This document shows, in pieces, positions 54,998-61,047 of a stretch of 61,047 nucleotides of DNA (its first letter is position 1; each line of letters starts with the position of its first letter). The notes beneath the pieces were generated by a model. The model saw only the letters and a program-made list of their open reading frames with translations, was not told where the DNA came from and searched no databases. Both the position numbers and the translations under genes were made by a program. The stretch comes from a bacterium (GTDB lineage Bacteria > Actinomycetota > Acidimicrobiia > Acidimicrobiales > Bin134). The stretch is taken from contig JAPOVT010000025.1 in NCBI GenBank assembly GCA_026708015.1, forward strand, positions 1 through 61,047, written 5' to 3'.

Positions 54998-55513
54998 ATG
55001 ACAGACCCTGACGAACACGACGAGATTCCGGACGAAGAGTTCGAGGATGGAGACATCGACGACCTCGGCGACGAAGTTGGCGACGACCTCGACGAGGGAT
55101 TCGATGCCGTCATCGAAGACGGCGAGATCGACGACGACCTCGACGAGGACCTTGACGACGACCTTGACGAGGAAATCGAGGAAGAGGAAGAGGACAGCAA
55201 GAACGGTCCGGTTCGGAATGCAACCATGTCCGATGACGATGACGGCGATGGCGAGGACATTGATCCCGACAATGTGGAGGCCGACCTCGACACAATCCTG
55301 AAGGATCGATTGGCGGCCGGAGACGATGAGGACGAGGACGAGGAGACGCCTGAACCGTCCCCGGAGGCCTCAGGTCAGGTGGCACCCAAACGTGATAACG
55401 AGTGGACCTGCGAAGGGTGTTTTCTGATCGTCAGCTCGAGCCAGTTCGGGCCTCGCGACAATCCCCGCTGCCCATCGGGGGAGGAGCCTTGCCCATCGCT
55501 GGTCCGGCTGTGA
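54998..55513 (+). CDS. Extremely acidic DUF4193-like protein with C-terminal zinc-finger motif
   Basis: About the first 125 residues of this 171-aa protein are nearly all Asp, Glu and Ile/Leu spacers (for example DEIPDEEFEDGDIDDLGDEV). The C-terminus, NEWTCEGCFLIVSSSQFG then CPSGEEPCPSLVRL, has a four-cysteine pattern resembling the C-terminal CXXCF motif of DUF4193 proteins of actinobacteria. DUF4193 members are usually about 100 aa and less acidic, so the long N-terminal tail is unusual. The ATG has AGGGGAG upstream. The stop overlaps the next GTG. Function unknown. Confidence 0.7.
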   Translation: MTDPDEHDEIPDEEFEDGDIDDLGDEVGDDLDEGFDAVIEDGEIDDDLDEDLDDDLDEEIEEEEEDSKNGPVRNATMSDDDDGDGEDIDPDNVEADLDTILKDRLAAGDDEDEDEETPEPSPEASGQVAPKRDNEWTCEGCFLIVSSSQFGPRDNPRCPSGEEPCPSLVRL

Positions 55514-55743
55514 GTTCTACCGACAGCGCTGAGTCCTCTCGGGAGGCGCTGGACCGGCTGCTGGATACCGTCCTCTATGCCCCTGTGGGGCTGTTCCTCT
55601 CGGCAGGCGCGCCGCCCTCGGAGTTGGCGGAGCGGGGTCGGCGGCAAGTGGAGGCGGCGCGCCTGCTTGGTCGCATGGCCTTAGGCCACGCTTCGACGCC
55701 GTCAGAGTCGAGCGACAACACGGCTGAGCCGAAGTCGGGCTGA
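55510..55743 (+). CDS. Small protein of unknown function in the acidic-protein operon
   Basis: This 77-aa soluble protein has predicted helices (REALDRLLDTVLYAPVGLFL and ERGRRQVEAARLLGRMALGH) and a Ser/Thr-rich tail. I do not recognise the family. GTG 55510 overlaps the stop of the acidic gene (GTGA), and the GNAT gene follows after 3 bases, so it is translated within this operon. The middle AGAPPSELAERGRRQVE could be part of a helix-turn-helix-like unit, but that is not secure. Confidence 0.6.
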   Translation: MSSTDSAESSREALDRLLDTVLYAPVGLFLSAGAPPSELAERGRRQVEAARLLGRMALGHASTPSESSDNTAEPKSG

Positions 55744-55746
55744 GCG

Positions 55747-56247
55747 GTGGGGGAGCGGCCAAAGCAGGGCACAGCCCGGCCAGCCCGCCGCGGAGACATT
55801 GGCACGATTGCCGACTTGGCCCGGGAAGCCCGTCGCGAGGCTCGAGACTACCGAGGGGGGGCGCGCTGGATGGCCGCCGAAGCCGCTCCTGAGCCGCTGG
55901 AAGACTACCTGAAGGAGCTGATGGCCGACCCCGGGGCCATCGTGCTGGCCGGCGTCTGGGAGGATGCTGTGGTGGGGTACAGCTGGGCTCGTCGGATAGT
56001 CCGCCAAGACGGGTCGCCCATTGCCCGGATTGAGGAGTTGTTCGTCACCCCCGAGGCCCGGTCGGTGGGCGTGGGGGAGTCGCTGTTCAATGCCCTGGCT
56101 CAATGGGCCCGAGAGGAGCAGTTGACGGCGATGGACGCCTTTGTGCTGCCAGGTCACCGCGAGGCCAAGAACTTTTTCGAGACGTTCAAGATGACTGCTC
56201 ACGCGCTGATCGTCCACACCCGCCTCGAACAAGACCAAGAGGAATGA
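55747..56247 (+). CDS. GNAT family N-acetyltransferase
   Basis: This 166-aa acetyl-CoA-dependent acyltransferase of the GNAT superfamily has RPARRGDIGTIADLAREARR at the N-terminus. The core strand and acetyl-CoA pyrophosphate loop read IEELFVTPEARSVGVGESLF (about residues 99-118, Q/RxxGxG type), and the C-terminal part contains NFFETFKMTAHALIVHTRLE. The substrate could be a protein N-terminus, an amino acid or an antibiotic and is not shown. GTG 55747 starts 3 bases after the previous stop, and the stop overlaps the Nudix ATG (ATGA). Confidence 0.88.
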   Translation: MGERPKQGTARPARRGDIGTIADLAREARREARDYRGGARWMAAEAAPEPLEDYLKELMADPGAIVLAGVWEDAVVGYSWARRIVRQDGSPIARIEELFVTPEARSVGVGESLFNALAQWAREEQLTAMDAFVLPGHREAKNFFETFKMTAHALIVHTRLEQDQEE

Positions 56248-56642
56248 ACGGGCCGGAGCTGTGCGTTGGCGCAGTGGCGGTGCGCGACGGCGCCATTTTG
56301 CTCATTCGTCGAGGCACCCCGCCGGGTGAGGGGCTGTGGTCAGTACCCGGAGGTCGGGTGCAGCGGGGAGAAACCCTGGCTGATGCTGTCCAAAGGGAGT
56401 TGAGAGAGGAAACGGGCTTGGACGGGGAAGCGGGAGATGCCGTGGGCTGGATCGAACTGATCGGACGGCGCCGTCACTATGTGGTGGTGGACTTCTGGGT
56501 GGCGGTTGACCCCGACGCGATACCCGTGGCCGGAACCGACGCATCGAACGCCGCTTGGGTATCGTTCGAAGAGCTTGGACAGTGGGACTTGGTTGATGGC
56601 CTGCACCAGTTTCTGACCGACCACCAGGTGATCCCTAGGTAG
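56244..56642 (+). CDS. Nudix hydrolase
   Basis: This 132-aa protein has a complete Nudix box, GGRVQRGETLADAVQRELREETGL (positions about 37-60, key residues GX5EX7REXXEEXGL), at the normal place after the first strands. Nudix enzymes hydrolyse nucleoside diphosphate-linked compounds; the substrate here is unknown, although MutT-like, sugar-nucleotide and NADH types are all possible. The start overlaps the GNAT stop, and the 3' end overlaps the convergent gene at 56635 by 8 bases. Confidence 0.92.
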   Translation: MNGPELCVGAVAVRDGAILLIRRGTPPGEGLWSVPGGRVQRGETLADAVQRELREETGLDGEAGDAVGWIELIGRRRHYVVVDFWVAVDPDAIPVAGTDASNAAWVSFEELGQWDLVDGLHQFLTDHQVIPR

Positions 56643-57987
56643 CGGCCTGCTTCCCCGCGCCCCGACGGCCGCGCTTGGGTGGCGGAGTGGGCTCCACCCC
56701 AAACAAGGCCGCAATGTGGGGAACCCGCTCGGAGAGCTTGGTTACCTCGTCAACCAACTCCTTGTCGGGCTTTTCCGGGATGCCCTGGGGCTGCACAGTT
56801 CGGCGTACTGGTGAGAATGCCACCGCGCCGAGGACAGTGGTCCAGCGCTTTGTCGGCGTATCGCTGGTCAGAGCGGCGCTGGCTGCCTCAGTCAGACGAG
56901 TGACCATGTCCTGGGGGAGGGGTACCCCGGCCTTAGGGGGTCGTGAGCTGAGCCGTAAGGCTCGGACCATGCGGCCGTCGGCCAGCGTGGCGGCCACCTC
57001 AGCCAGCCATTCGGCGTGCTCTCGGTCGACCCGCTCGGTGAGCTTGGTGCGAAGGTCCTCAGCCATCGCCTTGGCTTCCTCGTCGGCCGCTCCGGCCTCG
57101 GCGGCTACTACCACCGAACGAAGGTCGCGCAGGTCGATGTCGTGGATACCGGCCAGCGCGGCGTCGGCGCGATCACGCCATTCAGCGGCGCGCATGCGGG
57201 ACAGCAGCTTGCCGGCAACGCTCAAGAAGTCGTCGGCGGGCTCTGGTTTCGGGGATTCGGCCGGCGACTTCGCCTCCGCGGGTTCCTCTATGGTCGGGGC
57301 AGCTGCTTCAGTGTCTGCGGTTTCTTCTGCGGTTTCGGCGGCTTCTTGGGCTGATGCTTCAGTGTCTACGGTTTCTTCTGCGGTTTCGGCGGCGACCTTT
57401 TCGTCCGCTTCCTTCTTGGCTTTGGCGGCATCGCGGGCCTTCTTGCGCTGGTCGCGCAGAGACTGCTCTACCGAGCTGACGCCCTCGCGCACCATTCGCT
57501 CCGCCACCGGCTGTTGATCTTCGGGCAGGCCTTCGATAAGCGCTTGGCGGTGAGTTCGGCCGGGGCGCAGCCGCTTGGCCTTGGGGCGATCGTCCTGGCT
57601 GCGAGACTCTTGGGGATAGCGCTCCTTTCGGTCGCCTCGGCTGTGCCGATCCTGACGACCGCGGCGGTCGCCCCGTGGGCGGTCACGGTCCCGGCCCTTG
57701 CGGCTGGACACTAGTTGGGTGGTTACCAGGGGCTGATCCCGGCCAGAGCCCAGAATCTCGAGAGTCTCGGGCATGGGCCGCTTCTTCTTGGACTCAAATG
57801 CCTCGATGATCTCGATGCCGTCCATGTGGAACTCAGCCTCGACAGTCAGCTCGTCACCCACGGTGGCGGAGAAGGCGATGAGATCGCCGGCCAGCTCGCC
57901 CTTGGGCTCACGGGCGCCTGCGGCCCGCCAGGTCCAAGAGCCATCGGGCCGCTGGCTGGTCAGCTCAATATCTATCCTTCGAGACAC
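56635..57987 (-). CDS. Charged low-complexity protein of unknown function
   Basis: I do not recognise this 450-aa protein. The N-terminal 85 residues look like a compact beta domain (RIDIELTSQRPDGSWTWRAA, then AFSATVGDELTVEAEFHMDG). A highly charged, Arg/Asp-rich segment (RKGRDRDRPRGDRRGR and similar) follows, then a Glu/Ala-rich repeat (about residues 205-235). A helical C-terminal half contains RAAEWRDRADAALAGIHDID and ends in a Lys/Arg-rich tail. The pattern of acidic and basic low-complexity runs suggests nucleic acid or ribosome contact, but that is inference. GTG 57987 is preceded by TAGCGT with 8 bases between. Confidence 0.7.
   Translation of the reverse strand: MSRRIDIELTSQRPDGSWTWRAAGAREPKGELAGDLIAFSATVGDELTVEAEFHMDGIEIIEAFESKKKRPMPETLEILGSGRDQPLVTTQLVSSRKGRDRDRPRGDRRGRQDRHSRGDRKERYPQESRSQDDRPKAKRLRPGRTHRQALIEGLPEDQQPVAERMVREGVSSVEQSLRDQRKKARDAAKAKKEADEKVAAETAEETVDTEASAQEAAETAEETADTEAAAPTIEEPAEAKSPAESPKPEPADDFLSVAGKLLSRMRAAEWRDRADAALAGIHDIDLRDLRSVVVAAEAGAADEEAKAMAEDLRTKLTERVDREHAEWLAEVAATLADGRMVRALRLSSRPPKAGVPLPQDMVTRLTEAASAALTSDTPTKRWTTVLGAVAFSPVRRTVQPQGIPEKPDKELVDEVTKLSERVPHIAALFGVEPTPPPKRGRRGAGKQAAT
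57305..57392. repeat. Imperfect direct repeat coding a 17-residue unit
   Basis: Two 37-base copies, at 57305-57341 and 57356-57392, differ at one base and are 51 bases apart, one 17-residue unit. They encode AETAEETVDTEAS and AETAEETADTEAA segments in the Glu/Ala-rich part of the 56635-57987 protein. This looks like a recent internal duplication. Confidence 0.75.
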
Positions 57988-57995
57988 CGGCGGTC

Positions 57996-58001
57996 ACGCT
58001 A
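57996..58001 (-). promoter_or_regulatory. -10 box for a leaderless start of the charged protein gene
   Basis: TAGCGT on the minus strand is followed by 8 bases and GTG 57987. The 77-base gap to the upstream pilus-type genes holds nothing else I can name. Confidence 0.4.
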
Positions 58002-58064
58002 CCGCATGAGCGTATGCATTCAGAACTGCTAGCGGTCGCCGGCCGTGTGGTGTTTCGGACAGGG

Positions 58065-58436
58065 TCAGCACGGCGCCAACACCGTTGTTGCTGAGCGACC
58101 GAAGCCTCCCAGTTCAACCGCGGTCACCGCGGAGGCTGGTGATAGTCCGGTGAACACTCGGGGATGCCAGGGGACGCGCCCCTCGACTCTCAGGACTGGG
58201 TTGCCTTCAACTTGCTGGATGCACCCTGACAACCTGGTGCCGTTGAGGCGGGTCTTGTTGACCGCGCTGGCACTGCATCCCTGACCACCGCACCCGTCGA
58301 TAAAGGCGTCTGCGGCCCGTTCAGCCCTCATGGCGGCCAGATTCCGGCTGGTTATCAGGTCGCCATGGTCGGCCAGCGATCCGGTGGCCACCGCCACAGC
58401 CAGCCCCAGCGACAACAGCACAATCGGGGTGTACAT
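58065..58436 (-). CDS. TadE/G-like pilus assembly pseudopilin protein
   Basis: This 123-aa protein has a hydrophobic N-terminal helix (YTPIVLLSLGLAVAVATGSL) and a mostly soluble tail with several Cys (DGCGGQGC, GCIQQV). It belongs with the small TadE/TadF/Rv3656c-like proteins of actinobacterial tad clusters, where a short processed or anchored N-terminus precedes an extracellular domain. ATG 58436 is chosen because it begins directly before the helix. It lies 4 bases after the preceding gene. It is last in the visible tad cluster. Confidence 0.65.
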   Translation of the reverse strand: MYTPIVLLSLGLAVAVATGSLADHGDLITSRNLAAMRAERAADAFIDGCGGQGCSASAVNKTRLNGTRLSGCIQQVEGNPVLRVEGRVPWHPRVFTGLSPASAVTAVELGGFGRSATTVLAPC

Positions 58437-58440
58437 CGCT

Positions 58441-58857
58441 CTACCGCACCGATTCAACGCTGGTGGCCACGACCCGGTTGGTGGCGAGTAATCCCCCCAA
58501 AGGCACCGGACAGCTGACCACGGTGGCCACCGTTGGGGAGGCGCCAGACTTGCGGGCCGGGCGTGGCTGGGAGATCAAGCTGACATCGAACGCGGCGTCG
58601 GCCTGATCGCATACGCCTGCGGTTGCGGCCAGGCCAGACTGTTCAACTGTGGCCACCATCTCACCCCATCGGCTCCGGGCAGATGGCTCGGTCCCCCCGG
58701 GAGAGGAGGCCAGGGCATCTGCGGCGTGCTGGGCCGCGGCCTCGGCAAAGGTCGAGGTCCGATATCTGGCTGTCCCCAAGGTCCCGGCGGCATCCAGCAC
58801 CACCATTCCCAGCACCAAGGAAGGGAGGATCAGTAAGAAGGCGATGGCGTCGCTCAT
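58441..58857 (-). CDS. TadE-like pilus assembly protein
   Basis: This 138-aa TadE-family-type protein has an N-terminal membrane helix (FLLILPSLVLGMVVLDAAG), an adjacent Ala-rich segment (TFAEAAAQHAADAL), and a secreted-type C-terminal part with a conserved Cys pair (GVCDQADAAF and VVSCPVPLGG). Low amino-acid complexity prevents a firm family name. It overlaps neither neighbour but is only 4 and 10 bases away. It should be co-transcribed with the secretion ATPase platform genes upstream. Confidence 0.65.
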   Translation of the reverse strand: MSDAIAFLLILPSLVLGMVVLDAAGTLGTARYRTSTFAEAAAQHAADALASSPGGTEPSARSRWGEMVATVEQSGLAATAGVCDQADAAFDVSLISQPRPARKSGASPTVATVVSCPVPLGGLLATNRVVATSVESVR

Positions 58858-58867
58858 GGGGTTGACC

Positions 58868-59269
58868 TCAACACGAGCCGGGCACGCTCAGCACGGCTGT
58901 GCGGACCGCGGCGCGACAAGCGGTAGCGGTGGTGTGCAGCAAGCGCACCCGGGTATCCAACGGCGCGGCGGTTACCGTGGCAATCAGGTTGCAGGCGTCG
59001 GCCAACACCTCCACGGCCACCGGCTGTACGGCGAGGTGGTCTATCTGGCCCCAGGCTGCTCGGGCCGCGGCGGTGACCGCTTCGGGTGGGGGAGTGGTTT
59101 GGCACTGCCATCCGGCGGCGGTAGCAGCCTGGGCCGCGGAGCTGGCCGCCGACTGGACGGCGGCGTCGACCGACAGCCGGGTGACATGGCGCACGTACAG
59201 CCCGGTGATGGTGGCCAATAGCAGCATCAACAGCACCGACGTGCGCAGGACTACAAGGGAGGAGGTCAT
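58868..59269 (-). CDS. TadE-like membrane-anchored pilus protein
   Basis: This 133-aa protein starts with a membrane helix (VVLRTSVLLMLLLATITGLY) followed by an Ala-rich segment (LSVDAAVQSAASSAAQAATA), the layout of TadE-like pseudopilins. ATG 59269 has GAGG just upstream, and the frame further upstream is overlapped by the next gene. It sits between the 68-aa pilin-like gene and the second TadE-like gene. Function as a minor pilin or assembly factor is inferred from the cluster. Confidence 0.68.
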   Translation of the reverse strand: MTSSLVVLRTSVLLMLLLATITGLYVRHVTRLSVDAAVQSAASSAAQAATAAGWQCQTTPPPEAVTAAARAAWGQIDHLAVQPVAVEVLADACNLIATVTAAPLDTRVRLLHTTATACRAAVRTAVLSVPGSC

Positions 59270-59277
59270 CAGGCTCT

Positions 59278-59484
59278 TTATCCAGTGCAGGTCTTTGGAG
59301 GTCCATCTGCCCAAGTGCCGCCAACGGCAACACACAGCTCTTTGGTGGTTATCCGGGCATAGTCGATGTTGTCCCCCTCTTCGGGGGCACTCGAACTGAG
59401 TTGGGCGTAGACAATGATCGATACGATGGCGGCAGCGGCGATGCCGACGACGATCAAGATCATCTGGACAATGGCTGATTGCAT
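59278..59484 (-). CDS. Small Flp/Tad pilin-like membrane protein
   Basis: This 68-aa protein has a hydrophobic segment (IVQMILIVVGIAAAAIVSII) and a short outer tail with two Cys (ELCVAVGG, PKTCTG). It is about the size of Flp pilins, but no prepilin-peptidase site (Gly before a Glu) is visible at the N-terminus, so the role as a pilin is only probable. ATG 59484 has AGGAGAA about 9 bases upstream. It follows tadC by 37 bases. Confidence 0.65.
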   Translation of the reverse strand: MQSAIVQMILIVVGIAAAAIVSIIVYAQLSSSAPEEGDNIDYARITTKELCVAVGGTWADGPPKTCTG

Positions 59485-59521
59485 GACGGGTTTCTCCTGA
59501 GGTTGAGACGACCGGTGGCCT

Positions 59522-60235
59522 TCAGAGCACGAAGATCACAGCGGCCATGACTACGAGACCAGCGATGGCGGCCACCAGGGTGACCGTGGTTCCGATGGCC
59601 CGGCTGAGCTGGTCGATTGCCAGGCGCCGCTCGGACTCCAGGGTCCGAACAGATCGGGACAAGGACTTGTCCAACAGGTCTGAGGAGGCCGCGCCGGCCC
59701 GCTCGGCAGCCACCACCGAAGCCAGCAGGGGCTCGGCGGGAGAACCGGCAATGGCCGAGGACACCGCGGGCAGCGGGTCGCGGCCGGCGTCCAGGGCAGC
59801 CCCGATGGCCCCCTGGGCCACGGTGAATGCCCGGCCGGAGATGGTCAGAGCGGCGTTTACGGCGGCGGCGTTGATGGGTTGGCCCGCCGACGTCAGGAGC
59901 CGCAGCTTGCGCAACCACTCGAGCATCTTCTGGTCCCGCTCACTGCGGTAGGCCGCGGCGGCAAAGGCCCGAACGGCGGCCGGCACCAGCCGGGGCAGCC
60001 AGGTTCCGGTCACTACGGCCATGGCCAAGCCCTCGGTCCAACCGTATGTTGCCAGCCCGACCAGTACACCCGCTGCCGACCCGGCAACGGCCACAGCCCA
60101 GCCCATCGTCGATATCTGATTGGGCGGCCACCCCATTGCCGCCGCCTGGACCGCAGCCCGGCTGCCGGTCTTGGGCGGGGCAAGGAGCAGAACGGCCACA
60201 GCGGTCACTCCAGACAAGCCAACCAGCAGGATCAT
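59522..60235 (-). CDS. tadC: Type II secretion F-like platform protein TadC
   Basis: TadC is one of two inner-membrane platform proteins (T2SSF domain) of Tad/Flp pilus systems. The 237-aa product has membrane helices at both ends (ILLVGLSGVTAVAVLLLAPP and TVTLVAAIAGLVVMAAVIFV). A cytoplasmic helical core (RSERDQKMLEWLRKLRLLTS through AGPSAEPLLASVVAAERAGA in part) lies between them. ATG 60235 overlaps the TadB stop (ATGA), and the open frame upstream runs inside TadB. Confidence 0.85.
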   Translation of the reverse strand: MILLVGLSGVTAVAVLLLAPPKTGSRAAVQAAAMGWPPNQISTMGWAVAVAGSAAGVLVGLATYGWTEGLAMAVVTGTWLPRLVPAAVRAFAAAAYRSERDQKMLEWLRKLRLLTSAGQPINAAAVNAALTISGRAFTVAQGAIGAALDAGRDPLPAVSSAIAGSPAEPLLASVVAAERAGAASSDLLDKSLSRSVRTLESERRLAIDQLSRAIGTTVTLVAAIAGLVVMAAVIFVL

Positions 60236-61047
60236 CGGCTCAGTCTCCAGGCCGGGGCCAGCACTCGGGCACACAAGGCCGCGGCGAGCACGGCCAAGAG
60301 AAGGAGAAGCTGCTGTCCCTGCGGAGAGGTCAGCCACCGGCCCACGTCCTTGGCGGCGAAGCCGGTGATGGCCAACATGGCGACGGCCATCACCACTGTG
60401 ACGGCGATCTGGGGCATGAGTGCGGCCACATGCCGGTGGAAGTGCCGCGCCGTGTCAGCCGCCTCGTTGGCCTCCTCGGCGAGGACCCCGGCCAAGCCGA
60501 CCCACTGGGATCCACCCCGGAACGCCTCGGTCAGCACCGTGGCCAGCATTTCGGCAACTGGGCGTCGGATGGCGGTGGCAAAGCGGTTGGCGGCTTCCAC
60601 CAGTCCTCCGGTCTCGCATTCGGCGGCCATACGCCGGGCAGCCGAGCCGACCTGGCCGGGGATCAGCGGCGCGACCTGGCGCACGGCCTCCACCACCGTG
60701 GGGGCCACCAAGGCCTGGTTGGCCAAGCCGTTGGTCAACTGGGCCAGTTCGTCGGACTCCCGCAGGCAGCGGCGCGAGCGGGTCTGCACAGCTACCGCCC
60801 AAACCCCGATGGTGGTCAGGACCATGGCTGCCAGCCCGGTGGCCGCCCCGACGAACAGCAGTCCGAGGACAAAGCCGAGTCCAATCGTCGCAATTGCTGC
60901 AACCGTCTCGACTCGAAGGGAGCGACGAGGGGACAACACCACGCTTCCCAGCAACAGTGTGGTGGGGCAGCTCCCAGAATTTGGCCACCAGATGAGGGAC
61001 ATCAGCGCGATCCCAGCGACCAAGACGATGGCGGTGGGCCCGGTCAT
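60232..61047 (-). CDS. tadB: Type II secretion F-like platform protein TadB, possibly cut by the window edge
   Basis: This is a TadB-type T2SSF platform protein. The visible 271 aa begin with an ATG at the last three bases of the window, so the start may lie further upstream. Hydrophobic helices appear at the N-terminus (AIVLVAGIALMSLIWW), in the middle (TIGLGFVLGLLFVGAATGLA) and near the C-terminus (MPQIAVTVVMAVAMLAITGF). The cytoplasmic part includes QTRSRRCLRESDELAQLTNG. It overlaps tadC, and an ATPase (TadA) is expected beyond the edge. Confidence 0.82.
   Translation of the reverse strand: MTGPTAIVLVAGIALMSLIWWPNSGSCPTTLLLGSVVLSPRRSLRVETVAAIATIGLGFVLGLLFVGAATGLAAMVLTTIGVWAVAVQTRSRRCLRESDELAQLTNGLANQALVAPTVVEAVRQVAPLIPGQVGSAARRMAAECETGGLVEAANRFATAIRRPVAEMLATVLTEAFRGGSQWVGLAGVLAEEANEAADTARHFHRHVAALMPQIAVTVVMAVAMLAITGFAAKDVGRWLTSPQGQQLLLLLAVLAAALCARVLAPAWRLSR

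Noticed and set aside
55030..55200. Simple-sequence repeat region of GAC/GAG codons as a mobile or microsatellite repeat
   Set aside because: The pattern follows from codons for the Asp/Glu-rich arm of the acidic protein and keeps the reading frame throughout.

Overview
This GC-rich window looks chromosomal and comes from an actinobacterium, most likely a member of the Acidimicrobiia or a close relative. The main evidence is a complete Pup-proteasome locus (arc, dop, pup, prcB, prcA, pafA, pafB, pafC), a fused two-domain FO synthase for coenzyme F420, actinobacterial families (DUF3151, DUF4193-like, TadE-like pilus proteins) and frequent leaderless starts: a TANNNT box 6-8 bases before a GTG or ATG. 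Genes are packed tightly, with many 4-base start/stop overlaps and three convergent gene pairs that overlap at their 3' ends. I saw no insertion sequence, prophage, CRISPR array, tRNA or rRNA gene. The class-level assignment is inference.

Layout. 1-4200: potassium uptake (trkA, cut by the window edge, and two tandem trkH genes). 4184-11754: an M18 aminopeptidase and glutamate synthase gltBD. 11773-14496: an alpha/beta hydrolase, a candidate structured non-coding RNA with its own strong promoter and terminator-like hairpin, a glycerophosphodiesterase and a SirB1-like protein. 14559-19994: an unusual pyruvate kinase, DUF3151, a flavin reductase, mobA, a rhodanese, RNase D, a phosphoribosyltransferase and a small zinc-finger protein. 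20005-25480: a ClC channel or exchanger divergent from glcDEF. 25477-31993, minus strand: FIST protein, transketolase, transaldolase and FO synthase. 32071-38989: desaturase, two-subunit acyl-CoA synthetase, a degenerate PBP4-like protein, a Lon-N domain protein, three small membrane proteins and the tRNA m1A58 methylase. 39013-51366: ferredoxin, the Pup-proteasome locus, signal peptidase I, an orphan metal-type ABC ATPase, a second glycerophosphodiesterase and tatA-tatC. 51372-56642: a lipid-kinase C-terminal-like protein, an M20 peptidase, a tandem ThyX-like protein and a small operon led by an extremely acidic DUF4193-like protein. 56635-61047, minus strand: an unknown charged protein and the 3' part of a tad pilus/secretion cluster.

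How the parts work together. arc, pup and prcBA encode the unfoldase, tag and protease. Dop deamidates Pup and PafA attaches it, while PafBC is the linked DNA-damage regulator. TatA/TatC and LepB nearby serve export and signal-peptide removal. glcDEF feeds electrons from an alpha-hydroxy acid. tkt-tal and fbiC share an operon with a FIST sensor.

The observations most worth following up are the ncRNA candidate (12502-12778), the TrkH pair with Ser versus Gly in the first selectivity-filter loop, a pyruvate kinase with the Lys signature of K+-independent enzymes, the two-domain ThyX homologue whose catalytic motif is divided between the domains, and a PBP4-type protein lacking all three catalytic motifs. 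None of these amounts to a proven new system. All calls rest on reading the sequence, with no database search.
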